From: DASXUX01 sp036504595
GTDB taxonomy: Bacteria > Planctomycetota > SZUA-567 > H5-PLA8
Assembly (NCBI GenBank): GCA_036504595.1
Contig: DASXUX010000077.1
Coordinates: 1-64,000 of the forward strand
Direction of reading: 5' to 3'
Length of the DNA stretch: 64,000 nucleotides
Positions within the stretch are counted from its first letter, which is position 1, and each line of letters begins with the position of its first letter. The position numbers were made by a program, and so were the translations under genes. Under the pieces are notes generated by a model. That model made no database searches. It was not told the DNA's origin and saw only the letters and a program-made list of their open reading frames with translations. Positions 44,580 through 51,921 of this stretch are shown in pieces.

Positions 44580-44797
44580 AACCCAAACCGTGCCGACCCG
44601 GGAAAGTGCATCGGTTGCTCCTGAAGCTTGGATTTGTGCTGGTCAGGACAACTGGTGCTCATCGCCGTTACCAGCACGCGGACGGCCGCGCAACGACTCT
44701 CGCCTGGCATACTGGCCATGACATCCCCATTGGCACCTTGCGCAGCATTGTTGATGACATCAGCATCAGTGTAGAGGAGTTCAACCAGCAGGTATGA
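44576..44797 (+). CDS. hicA: HicA-like mRNA interferase toxin
   Basis: 73 residues. The dsRBD-like HicA fold is clear: VHRLLLKLGFVLVRTTGAHRRYQHADGRATTLAWH, with the catalytic His in GAHRRY, and HDIPIGTLRSIVDDISISVEEF at the end. GTG start inside the HicB stop. The toxin cleaves mRNA when HicB is lost. The order here is antitoxin first. It overlaps by four bases an ATG of the downstream stress-protein gene. Confidence 0.87.
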   Translation: MKPKPCRPGKVHRLLLKLGFVLVRTTGAHRRYQHADGRATTLAWHTGHDIPIGTLRSIVDDISISVEEFNQQV

Positions 44798-44811
44798 TCG
44801 TGGAGGCACCT

Positions 44812-45282
44812 ATGATCCAGTTCAAGAAGATCGTGCTCACGACGGATTTTTCGGACAATTCCGAAGCGGCGGTGCCGTACGCAGTGGAACTCGCCAAGCG
44901 CTACGACGGCGAGATTCATCTGCTGCACGTCACGGTAGAGCACGCCTATTACGTGCCGATGCCGACCGGCGAGTTCGTCACGATGACCGCTCCGGAAGAG
45001 TGGCTGAAAGAAGCACAACAGAACCAGATGAAGATTCTGATGGACCGCGCGGACGCGCTGGCCACCCATGAAGGCGTCAAAGTAATCCCGATGATGCGCA
45101 ACGGCCACCCGCCGACGGAAATCGTTCACTACGCCAAAGAGATCGACGCCGATTGCGTGGTGATCTCGACGCACGGGCGGACCGGGCTGGCGCACTTGCT
45201 GCATGGGTCCGTTGGCGAAAGCGTGCTGCGGCATTGTCCGAAGCCGGTGCTGTCGGTTCGCCCGCCGAAACTACAGAAGTAA
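44812..45282 (+). CDS. Universal stress protein (UspA family)
   Basis: 156 residues from ATG 44812, chosen because GTGGAGG lies just upstream; an ATG at 44794 overlaps the HicA stop. The UspA fold is complete: FKKIVLTTDFSDNSEAAVPYA, YDGEIHLLHVT and the ATP-binding end STHGRTGLAHLLHGSVGESV...CPKPVLSVR (GxxGx9GS). The loop YYVPMPTGEF is typical. It probably binds ATP and supports stress survival. Close spacing after hicBA suggests read-through from the toxin-antitoxin promoter. Confidence 0.9.
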   Translation: MIQFKKIVLTTDFSDNSEAAVPYAVELAKRYDGEIHLLHVTVEHAYYVPMPTGEFVTMTAPEEWLKEAQQNQMKILMDRADALATHEGVKVIPMMRNGHPPTEIVHYAKEIDADCVVISTHGRTGLAHLLHGSVGESVLRHCPKPVLSVRPPKLQK

Positions 45283-45298
45283 GCAGGAGGAACGGATG

Positions 45299-45335
45299 GA
45301 CGGGGAGACGCGGGGACGGGGAGACGGGGGGAAGC
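45299..45335. repeat. H7-type array: GACGGGGA units
   Basis: GACGGGGA, GACGCGGGG, ACGGGGA, GACGGGGG units with 7-9 base spacing, a degenerate member. Confidence 0.6.
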
Positions 45336-45368
45336 AGGCGGGACACGGGAGGAACGGCACGGAGCGGG

Positions 45369-45410
45369 CCCTCACCCCTAACCCTCTCGCTCGCGGGGAT
45401 GGGACCGGAG
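45369..45410. repeat. P1 palindrome, diverged
   Basis: CCCTCACCCC TAACCCTCTC arm and GCGGGGATGG arm; imperfect stem. Confidence 0.65.
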
Positions 45411-45690
45411 AAGCGGGCGCGGGAAGCCCGCACTACGGAGACACCACGCGCGGAATCTTCCCTTAGAACACGTTGTCCGGAGTTTCGGACAGTTCGTTAG
45501 CACAGGCGACGGCGCAGGATCCTCGGACGAGAAGATCTGGGAATCGTGAGGCGGCTTGTGGCCGGCGCAACTCTGCATGCAGGGTGAGCTTACAAGTGGA
45601 ATCGGCTTTCAATATTTAGCTTTGCGCTGATTTGAGAGCATCGCGGCGCGCGGCTTGCCATTGTCCGGACATACCAAAGGGGGATGTCCG

Positions 45691-46191
45691 ATGACGAGCG
45701 ACGGGTTGAGCTGGGAGTGCGGGCCGAGTTTGCTGCTGGTGGAGCGGGACTTTCAGCGGGCATGGGCGCTGACGAGCTGGCTGCGCTGGCACGTGAAGAC
45801 GGTGGTCCATGTCGCGTCAGCTCACGACGCGTTGGTGCAGATGCATGGGGCGGCGGTCGTTCAGACTCGATTTGATGGCCTGCTGCTCGACGCTGATCTA
45901 CCGGACGGGTCGGCCGACCAGTTGATGGAAGCGTTTCACGTCATGCATCGGGACCGGCCAGTGGCTGTCATGGCGGAGGGGTCGGATGTGAAGCTGGAAC
46001 TACGGTGCGAGGTACTCGGCATTCACCTGTTTCACAAGCCGTTTGTGGCGGAAGAGCTTGGCTCCTGGATTGAGCTGGTTCAAGCGGCGATGCGGACCGG
46101 TGAGAACGAGCGAGTCTCCCGCCTTCAGACCGCACGACGCCGGACAACCATACACAGGTACGCGGCACTGGGGGCCAGGCAGGCGTCGTGA
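45691..46191 (+). CDS. Response-regulator receiver-like protein
   Basis: 166 residues from ATG 45691 (AGGGGGAT upstream). The receiver has LLLVERDFQRAWAL at strand 1 (one acidic residue replaced), the phosphoacceptor in FDGLLLDADLPDGSAD and the Lys in LFHKPFVAEEL; the usual Thr/Ser is Ala (AVMAEG). It should still be phosphorylatable. A basic tail (SRLQTARRRTTIHRYAALGARQ) follows and no output domain is seen. No kinase is adjacent. Confidence 0.7.
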   Translation: MTSDGLSWECGPSLLLVERDFQRAWALTSWLRWHVKTVVHVASAHDALVQMHGAAVVQTRFDGLLLDADLPDGSADQLMEAFHVMHRDRPVAVMAEGSDVKLELRCEVLGIHLFHKPFVAEELGSWIELVQAAMRTGENERVSRLQTARRRTTIHRYAALGARQAS

Positions 46192-46202
46192 GCCCTGAGC
46201 TT

Positions 46203-46234
46203 TTGGCTCTTAGCTCTTAGCTCTTAGCTCTTGG
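46203..46234. repeat. H7 array: TTAGCTC x3
   Basis: TTGGCTC, TTAGCTC, TTAGCTC, TTAGCTC, TTGGC in exact register, before the nucleosidase gene. Confidence 0.9.
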
Positions 46235-46333
46235 CCGCGCAAGCGAGACGAGCACTCCTTCATTGTGCTGGCCCCGCGCTGGAAGAGCGGCGCCAGTAGT
46301 GTTAAGAGAAGCAGGCTCTTTTGGAGAAATCCG

Positions 46334-47173
46334 ATGCGCCTGCTCTCTCTGCTTGTGTTCGCGGTTCTGACGAATGTTTGTTTTTGCGGGGAGGAGCCGC
46401 AAGCGCCGCCGCAAATCACGGCGATCGTCGGTGCGATGCCGGTCGAGATCAAGTTGCTCGAAGCGGAGCTGAGCGACAAGCAGGAGAAGCTGATCCAGAG
46501 CGTGCGATTTGCCAGCGGAAAGCTACGCGGGCGGCAGGTTGTGTTGGTTCGCAGCGGCGTGGGGAAGGTGAACGCGGCGATCACGACGACGCTGCTGATC
46601 GAACATTTCCGGCCGGCGGAGCTCATCTTTTCGGGAATCGCGGGCGGGATCAATCCGGACCTGCAACCCGGCGATGTGCTGATCGCGACGAAGACGGCTC
46701 AACATGACTTCGGAGACTTGCTGGCGGAAGGCATCAAGCGGCAGGGCACGCGCAATCTGATCACCTGGAAACGCAACCCACTCTTCTATGAAACGGAGCC
46801 GCGGCTGATCGCTCTGGCGGAAACAAGCGCGGCGCGCGTGCAATTCAAACCGATCGAAAGCGCCGCTGGGCCGCGCACGCCGAAGACGCGGAAGGGCGTG
46901 ATCGTGACGGGCGATGTTTTTGTCGCGGCGGAGGACAAGAAGAACGAATTGCGCAAGGCGCTTGAGGCCGACGCGGTGGAGATGGAAGGCGCGGCGGTGG
47001 CGCAGGTGTGTTTTCAGCAGCAGGTGCCGTGCGTGGTGATTCGGAGCATCAGCGATCTGGCGGACGCGAGCGCGGCGGTGCGGTCTCGGGATTTCGCTCA
47101 GGTGGCGGCTGAGAATTCGGCAAGGTTGGTGATGGAGATGGCGGGGGAGCTGGTCGCAAAAGAGAAGCGATAG
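46334..47173 (+). CDS. Exported MTA/SAH nucleosidase-like protein
   Basis: 279 residues from ATG 46334 (RBS GGAGA). The first 20 residues are a signal peptide (MRLLSLLVFAVLTNVCFCGE). The rest is a full MTAN domain: ITAIVGAMPVEIKLLEAEL, VVLVRSGVGKVNAAITTTLL, LIFSGIAGGINPDLQPGDV, and the catalytic VEMEGAAVAQVCF and IRSISDLADAS. These enzymes cleave methylthioadenosine or S-adenosylhomocysteine; an exported form is unusual and suggests periplasmic salvage. An extra segment (RQGTRNLITWKRNP) lies before the nucleoside site. Confidence 0.85.
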   Translation: MRLLSLLVFAVLTNVCFCGEEPQAPPQITAIVGAMPVEIKLLEAELSDKQEKLIQSVRFASGKLRGRQVVLVRSGVGKVNAAITTTLLIEHFRPAELIFSGIAGGINPDLQPGDVLIATKTAQHDFGDLLAEGIKRQGTRNLITWKRNPLFYETEPRLIALAETSAARVQFKPIESAAGPRTPKTRKGVIVTGDVFVAAEDKKNELRKALEADAVEMEGAAVAQVCFQQQVPCVVIRSISDLADASAAVRSRDFAQVAAENSARLVMEMAGELVAKEKR

Positions 47174-47174
47174 C

Positions 47175-47222
47175 TTCCCCCCTCCCCCCTAACCCCTCTC
47201 CCGCGCGGGACAGAGGGGAACC
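47175..47222. repeat. P1 palindrome
   Basis: CCCCCCTAACCCCTCTCCC arm and GCGGGACAGAGGGG arm, directly after the nucleosidase stop. Confidence 0.75.
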
Positions 47223-47406
47223 GGAACGGCGGGCGAGGACGCTCGCACTGCGAACGGAGGCGGTGCGCTTAGAGAATGTTGCACGCATGCGGTGTTGGAC
47301 AAGTGCGCCGTTCGACACGCGCGGCCGTTTTGGTTGACGCTCCGCGCGCGGGCGTATAACTTCTCCGGAACGTTTTTTTGCGGAAGGGCAGACATAAAGG
47401 AGTCGC

Positions 47407-48147
47407 ATGGCTACCAAAGGTTTCACGCTCTGGTTCACGGGTCTGTCGGGCTCGGGCAAATCGACGCTCGCATCGGCGGTGGCGCATGAACTGCGCGCGC
47501 AGGGACGGGGAGTTGAGATTCTCGACGGCGACGTGGTCCGGCAGTACTTGAGCAAAGGGCTGGGCTTCAGCAAGGAAGACCGCGACGAGAACATTCGCCG
47601 CATCGGCTTCGTGGCGCATTTGATCACGCGCCAGGGCGGCATCGCGATCACGGCGGCCATTTCCCCGTACCGAGCGATTCGGGACGAAAACCGCAAGCTG
47701 ATCGGGGCGGGCAATTTTGTGGAAGTCTTCGTTGAGTGCCCGGTCGAAGAGTGCGAGAAGCGCGACATCAAGGGACTCTACGCAAAGGCTCGCGCCAAGA
47801 TCGCCAAGGGCGAAAAGGCCGGCTTCACGGGCTTGGACGATCCGTACGAAGCGCCGCTGGCGCCGGAGATCGTCATCAAGTCGGCCGAAGAGAGCGTGCA
47901 GCAGTCGGCGGCAAAGATTCTCGCTCGGCTGAAGGAACTGGGGCTTTTCGAAGAGACTGAAGATGCGCAGGCTCTGACGCATCATGAGTTCATTCCCGCC
48001 GAACTGCTGGCCAAGGCCGACGCGTCTCTGCGCAAGGCCGGCCGCGTGCATACCGATGTGCTGGTGAAGGAACTGCATGTTGGATTTATGACGGCGGCGC
48101 ATTTGATCGACCGGCTGGGAGAAGAGGGAAAAATTCGTCTGAACTAG
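47407..48147 (+). CDS. cysC: Adenylylsulfate kinase with winged-helix-like C-terminal extension
   Basis: 246 residues, RBS AAAGGAG. Residues 1-180 are APS kinase: LWFTGLSGSGKSTLASAV (P-loop), ILDGDVVRQYLSKGLGFSKE, NIRRIGFVAHLI, ISPYRAIRDENRKLI and FVECPVEECEKRDIKGLYAKAR. It makes PAPS from APS and ATP for sulfation. Residues about 195-246 are not part of CysC; the pattern LLAKADASLRKAGRVHTDVL, VKELHVGFMTAAHLIDRLGE, EGKIRLN resembles the FtsK gamma winged helix (recognition pattern GYNRAARLID). This could give the enzyme a DNA- or protein-binding tail. It links to the sulfatase and SulP theme of the window. Confidence 0.88.
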   Translation: MATKGFTLWFTGLSGSGKSTLASAVAHELRAQGRGVEILDGDVVRQYLSKGLGFSKEDRDENIRRIGFVAHLITRQGGIAITAAISPYRAIRDENRKLIGAGNFVEVFVECPVEECEKRDIKGLYAKARAKIAKGEKAGFTGLDDPYEAPLAPEIVIKSAEESVQQSAAKILARLKELGLFEETEDAQALTHHEFIPAELLAKADASLRKAGRVHTDVLVKELHVGFMTAAHLIDRLGEEGKIRLN

Positions 48148-48271
48148 GTTGAGTTTTTGGCGCAACCAGAGCAGAATCCGGCTCACTGAAACGTCCCTTT
48201 GGCGCTTCAGTTGCGCGATTCGCGCTGAGTGATCTTGCGGGCCACGAGCATTTCATAAGGGAAGCATAGTC

Positions 48272-49555
48272 ATGGCAAAAACAGCCACGCTCACGATCGA
48301 AGGAAAAACCATCGAGCTGCCGATCGTGGAAGGCACCGAAGGCGAAAAGGCAATTGATATCACGAGTCTGCGCAGCGAGACCGGCTATATCACGCTTGAC
48401 CCCTCCTTCGGCAACACCGGCGCGTGCAAGAGCGCAGTCACCTTCATCGATGGCGACAAGGGAATCTTGCGCTACCGCGGCATTCCCATCGAAGAACTGG
48501 CTGAACACCCCGACTTCATATCGATTGCATATCTGCTGATCTTCGGCCACGTGCCGGCGAAGGACGAACTGGAGCGCTTCAGTGGACGCCTGACCCGGAA
48601 CGCGAATCTGCATGAAGCGATGCGGCACCACTTCGAAGGGTTCCCGGTTTCCGCGCCGCCGATGGCGATTCTGTCGGCCATGATCAATGCGCTCTCCTGC
48701 TTCCACCAGGAACTGGCCAATCCGCAGGACGAGGAGCAGTTCGAAGAACTGGTCGCGCGGCTGATCAGCAAGATCCGCACGATTGCGGCGTTCTCGTATC
48801 GCCGCGCGAACGGGTTGCCGTTCGTGTATCCCGATCCGAAGCTGCTCTACAGCGCCAACTTCCTGCACATGATGTTTTCGATGCCGTACGACGACTATGA
48901 AATCGATCCGGAAGTCGAACGCGCGCTCAACCTGTTCTTCGTGCTGCATGCCGATCACGAACAGAATTGCAGCACTTCGACCGCGCGCGTGGTCGGGTCG
49001 TCGCAAGCCAATCTGTTCGCCTCCTGCGCCGCGGCCGTCTGCGCGCTGTGGGGCCCGCTGCACGGCGGCGCGAACGTGGCGGTCATCGAAATGCTGGAGC
49101 AAATTCGCGACGGCGGCTTGAGCCCCGAGGAGTGCATCACGCGGGCCAAGGACAAGAAGTCCGGCTTCAAGCTGATGGGCTTTGGGCATCGCGTGTACCG
49201 CAATTTCGATCCGCGCGCGCGGATTATTAAGCAGTGCTGCGACACGGTGCTCAACAAGCTGAATCGCCGCGATCCGCTGCTGGATATCGCCCGCAAGCTG
49301 GAAGAACTGGCGCTGAAGGACAACTACTTCGTCGAACGCAAGCTGTACCCGAACGTGGACTTTTACAGCGGCATCATGCTGCGCGCGATGGGCATTCCGC
49401 TGAACATGTTCACGGTGATGTTCGCCATCGGCCGATTGCCGGGGTGGATTGCGCATTGGAAGGAACAGCACGACGATCCGACTTTCCGCATCTGCCGCCC
49501 GCGCCAGATTTACACCGGGCCGACGAAGACGACGTATGTCCCGGTCCGTGGCTGA
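48272..49555 (+). CDS. gltA: Citrate synthase
   Basis: 427 residues, RBS AAGGGAAG. All catalytic groups are visible: LHADHEQNCSTSTAR with the first His, GFGHRVYRNFDPRA with the second His, and LYPNVDFYSGI with the Asp. The N-terminal beta domain (TLTIEGKTIELPIVEGTEG) marks the Gram-negative hexameric type. It condenses acetyl-CoA and oxaloacetate in the TCA cycle. Isocitrate dehydrogenase follows 228 bases downstream. Confidence 0.96.
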   Translation: MAKTATLTIEGKTIELPIVEGTEGEKAIDITSLRSETGYITLDPSFGNTGACKSAVTFIDGDKGILRYRGIPIEELAEHPDFISIAYLLIFGHVPAKDELERFSGRLTRNANLHEAMRHHFEGFPVSAPPMAILSAMINALSCFHQELANPQDEEQFEELVARLISKIRTIAAFSYRRANGLPFVYPDPKLLYSANFLHMMFSMPYDDYEIDPEVERALNLFFVLHADHEQNCSTSTARVVGSSQANLFASCAAAVCALWGPLHGGANVAVIEMLEQIRDGGLSPEECITRAKDKKSGFKLMGFGHRVYRNFDPRARIIKQCCDTVLNKLNRRDPLLDIARKLEELALKDNYFVERKLYPNVDFYSGIMLRAMGIPLNMFTVMFAIGRLPGWIAHWKEQHDDPTFRICRPRQIYTGPTKTTYVPVRG

Positions 49556-49556
49556 A

Positions 49557-49606
49557 ATGTGGCACGCGCGAGATCGCGCCGACCGTTGAGCGCGATCTCG
49601 TGCGCG
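49557..49606. repeat. P2 hairpin after citrate synthase
   Basis: TGTGGCACG start, then a perfect 10-bp stem (GAGATCGCGC, 49570-49579, with 49590-49599) extended by GCGC pairs. It may also slow or end transcription. Confidence 0.7.
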
Positions 49607-49782
49607 CCTGCTTTGTCCCGTTGCTTTGCGCAGGAAGTAAATGAGGAACGACCGACCGGCGCTTCAGACACCGTACCCCGCTCGCGTCCCTCAACCACCG
49701 AACTCATGGTTACTGGCCCTATTGGCCAGATCACCTTTTTTGATTTCATCTTTTCATCGCTCAGAAGCGAGGAGCCGTCACG

Positions 49783-51195
49783 ATGCCTAAGTACACGACC
49801 ATCACGCCGCCAGCCGGAGACAAGATCAGCATTCAAAACGGGAAGCTGCATGTCCCCGACCGGCCGGTTCTGCCGTTCATCGAAGGCGATGGCACGGGCC
49901 CGGACATCTGGCGCGCCGCCCAGCGCGTCTTCGACGCGGCCGTCGAAAAAGCATACGGTGGCAAGAAGAAGATCACGTGGTTCGAGGTCCTCGCCGGCGA
50001 AAAGTCTTTCAACAAGACCGGCAACTGGCTCCCCGACGACACGGTGCTCGCGTTCCAGGATTACCTCGTCGGAATCAAAGGCCCACTGACGACGCCGATT
50101 GGCGGCGGCATTCGCAGCCTGAATGTGGCTCTGCGCCAGATGCTGGACTTGTACGTCTGCCTGCGGCCGGTTCGCTGGTTCAAGGGCGTGCCGTCGCCAG
50201 TCAAGCATCCCGAACTGGTCGAGATGGTTATTTTCCGCGAGAACACCGAAGACATTTACGCCGGCATCGAATGGCAGGCGCAATCGCCGGAAGCGAAGAA
50301 GATCATCGAGTTCCTGCAGAAGGAAATGGGCGTCAAGAAGATCCGCTTCCCCGAAACCAGCGGCATTGGCATCAAGCCGGTTTCGTCGCAGGGAACGGAA
50401 CGCCTTGTGCGCGCAGCGATCAAGTATGCTCTCGCCGAAAAGCGCCGCAGCGTCACGCTGGTGCACAAAGGCAACATCATGAAGTTTACGGAAGGCGCCT
50501 TCCGTGATTGGGGCTACGCCCTAGCTGCGCGGGAGTTCCGCAACGAGACCGTCAGCGAACGCGAGAGCTGGATTCTGGGCAACAAGGACAAGAATCCCAA
50601 CATCACCGCCGAACAGAACGCCAAGGAAATCGAGCCGGGCTTCGACATGATGACGCCCGAGCAGAAGAAGAAGGTCGTCGCGGAAGTCGAGCGCACGCTC
50701 GGCGCCCTCTGGGCCACGCACGGCCAGGGCAACTGGAAGAAGAAGCTGCTCGTCCGCGATTCGATCGCCGACATCACGTTGCAGCAGGTGCTCACGCGCG
50801 CCAAGGAGTTCGACGTCATCGCCACGCTGAATTTGAACGGCGATTATCTTTCGGATGCGCTGGCCGCGCAGGTCGGCGGCATCGGCATTGCTCCGGGCGG
50901 GAACATCAACTACGACACGGGACACGCGATTTTCGAAGCCACTCACGGCACCGCGCCCAAGTACGCGAACCAGGACAAGGTCAACCCGGGCTCAGTGATT
51001 CTCTCCGGCGAAATGATGTTCCGGCACCTGGGCTGGGGCGAAGCGGCCGCGCTGATTATCAAGGGCATGGACGGCGCGATCGGCGCGAAGACGGTGACGT
51101 ACGACTTCGAACGCCTGCTGGTCGCCGAAGGCACGCCGGGAGTCAAGCTCATGAAGTGCAGCGAATTCGCCACGGAGATTATCAGGCACATGTAG
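49783..51195 (+). CDS. icd: Isocitrate dehydrogenase (NADP type)
   Basis: 470 residues, RBS GAGGAG. Motifs: PFIEGDGTGPDIWRAAQ, the substrate-site stretch GGGIRSLNVALRQ with Ser-Asn-Arg, RENTEDIYAGIEWQ, LVHKGNIMKFTEGAF, and IAPGGNINYDTGHAIFEATHG, TAPKYANQDKVNPGSVILS. The KYANQDK/VNP region and following Tyr/Arg pattern fit the NADP-using form. It converts isocitrate to 2-oxoglutarate. A segment of about 60 residues between KFTEGAF and the next domain is longer than in the shortest members but normal for bacterial Icd. Confidence 0.95.
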   Translation: MPKYTTITPPAGDKISIQNGKLHVPDRPVLPFIEGDGTGPDIWRAAQRVFDAAVEKAYGGKKKITWFEVLAGEKSFNKTGNWLPDDTVLAFQDYLVGIKGPLTTPIGGGIRSLNVALRQMLDLYVCLRPVRWFKGVPSPVKHPELVEMVIFRENTEDIYAGIEWQAQSPEAKKIIEFLQKEMGVKKIRFPETSGIGIKPVSSQGTERLVRAAIKYALAEKRRSVTLVHKGNIMKFTEGAFRDWGYALAAREFRNETVSERESWILGNKDKNPNITAEQNAKEIEPGFDMMTPEQKKKVVAEVERTLGALWATHGQGNWKKKLLVRDSIADITLQQVLTRAKEFDVIATLNLNGDYLSDALAAQVGGIGIAPGGNINYDTGHAIFEATHGTAPKYANQDKVNPGSVILSGEMMFRHLGWGEAAALIIKGMDGAIGAKTVTYDFERLLVAEGTPGVKLMKCSEFATEIIRHM

Positions 51196-51265
51196 GCGTT
51201 GGTGCTTGTTACTTTGTAGTCTGGTGTCTGGTCGAGGGGGCACTCGAACCGGACACCAGATACTT

Positions 51266-51574
51266 CTAACTCTGTATGGCGAGCACGGCTTTCAAGCCTC
51301 GCGAAATCATCGCAGCGCGGGTAATGCCGATCTTTTTTGCCAGCGCGTCGGAGCGTGCCAGCAGCTCTTTTTCGACGCTGACAGATATCACTTTCACCCC
51401 GCGTCCTTCGCGGGGTCGGCCCACTTTCCGCTTGGCCTTCTCCCAGCGTTTGCGCATTTCGGGCGAAAGGGGTCTGCATTTATCGATCACAAATTCCTCG
51501 TCGAATTCCTTCGTGGCTTCCGCCAATTCTGCGGTCGTCATTTCCCAGTATGGCTTTTTCTTCTCATTTTTCAT
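51266..51574 (-). CDS. brnA: BrnA-like antitoxin
   Basis: 102 residues. The C-terminal half is a ribbon-helix-helix-like DNA-binding segment (VKVISVSVEKELLARSDALAKK, IGITRAAMISRGLKAVL), and the N-terminal helix (EMTTAELAEATKEFDEEFV) is the toxin-binding part typical of BrnA. The ATG (51572-51574) overlaps the stop of the toxin gene by four bases. Expected role: neutralise BrnT and repress the operon. Confidence 0.8.
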   Translation of the reverse strand: MKNEKKKPYWEMTTAELAEATKEFDEEFVIDKCRPLSPEMRKRWEKAKRKVGRPREGRGVKVISVSVEKELLARSDALAKKIGITRAAMISRGLKAVLAIQS

Positions 51575-51840
51575 CTTAGTCGCATCCTTCTGTATCGGTG
51601 CTTCTCACGTTCGGTCAGTCCGCGCGAATGAATTACGAAAACAGTTTCGTCATCGTCCATCAGGTAAACCACCTGAAGGAATCGCCCTCCATCACCGCGT
51701 CCCCATACTAGGTACTTGTCTTTTTCCGGCTGCATCGGGAATGGCCGCGTGGCATTTTCCACGACCATCTCTGCCTCTTCCGGCCTGACGCCGTGCTTGC
51801 CGATATGTTCCACGTTCCATTCGATCCACCGGAATTCCAC
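51571..51840 (-). CDS. brnT: BrnT-like RNase toxin
   Basis: 89 residues from GTG 51840 (GGGGGC upstream; the frame is open to an ATG at 51885). BrnT features: FRWIEWNVEHIGKHGVRPEEAEMVV, YLVWGRGDGGRFLQVVYLMDDD and VIHSRGLTEREKHRYRR with the family's Arg/Tyr-rich end. RelE-like fold; it cleaves RNA. Toxin first, antitoxin second is the usual brnTA order. Confidence 0.85.
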   Translation of the reverse strand: MEFRWIEWNVEHIGKHGVRPEEAEMVVENATRPFPMQPEKDKYLVWGRGDGGRFLQVVYLMDDDETVFVIHSRGLTEREKHRYRRMRLR

Positions 51841-51921
51841 GATGCCCCCATAAATACTTATATAACAAATAACGCTGGCGGGCAACCAGAATCATCGTCA
51901 CCGCGTGCGAACCCCGAAACT

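Larger units (their letters stand above)
45283..45690. other. Intergenic region with H7 and P1 repeats
   Basis: About 408 bases. It contains a GGGGAGACG array (45299-45335), a P1 element (45369-45410) and a short palindrome GCGGGCGCGGGAAGCCCGC near 45415. A small CGGACAT/ATGTCCG inverted repeat (45665-45690) directly precedes the next start codon. No gene recognised. Confidence 0.4.

Noticed and set aside
45203..45466. An ORF overlapping the end of the universal stress protein gene
   Set aside because: It consists mainly of translated repeat sequence (H7 and P1) and has no RBS.
49557..49606. Hairpin after citrate synthase considered a rho-independent terminator
   Set aside because: There is no T tract, and its GTGGCACG start and layout match the P2 repeat family instead.
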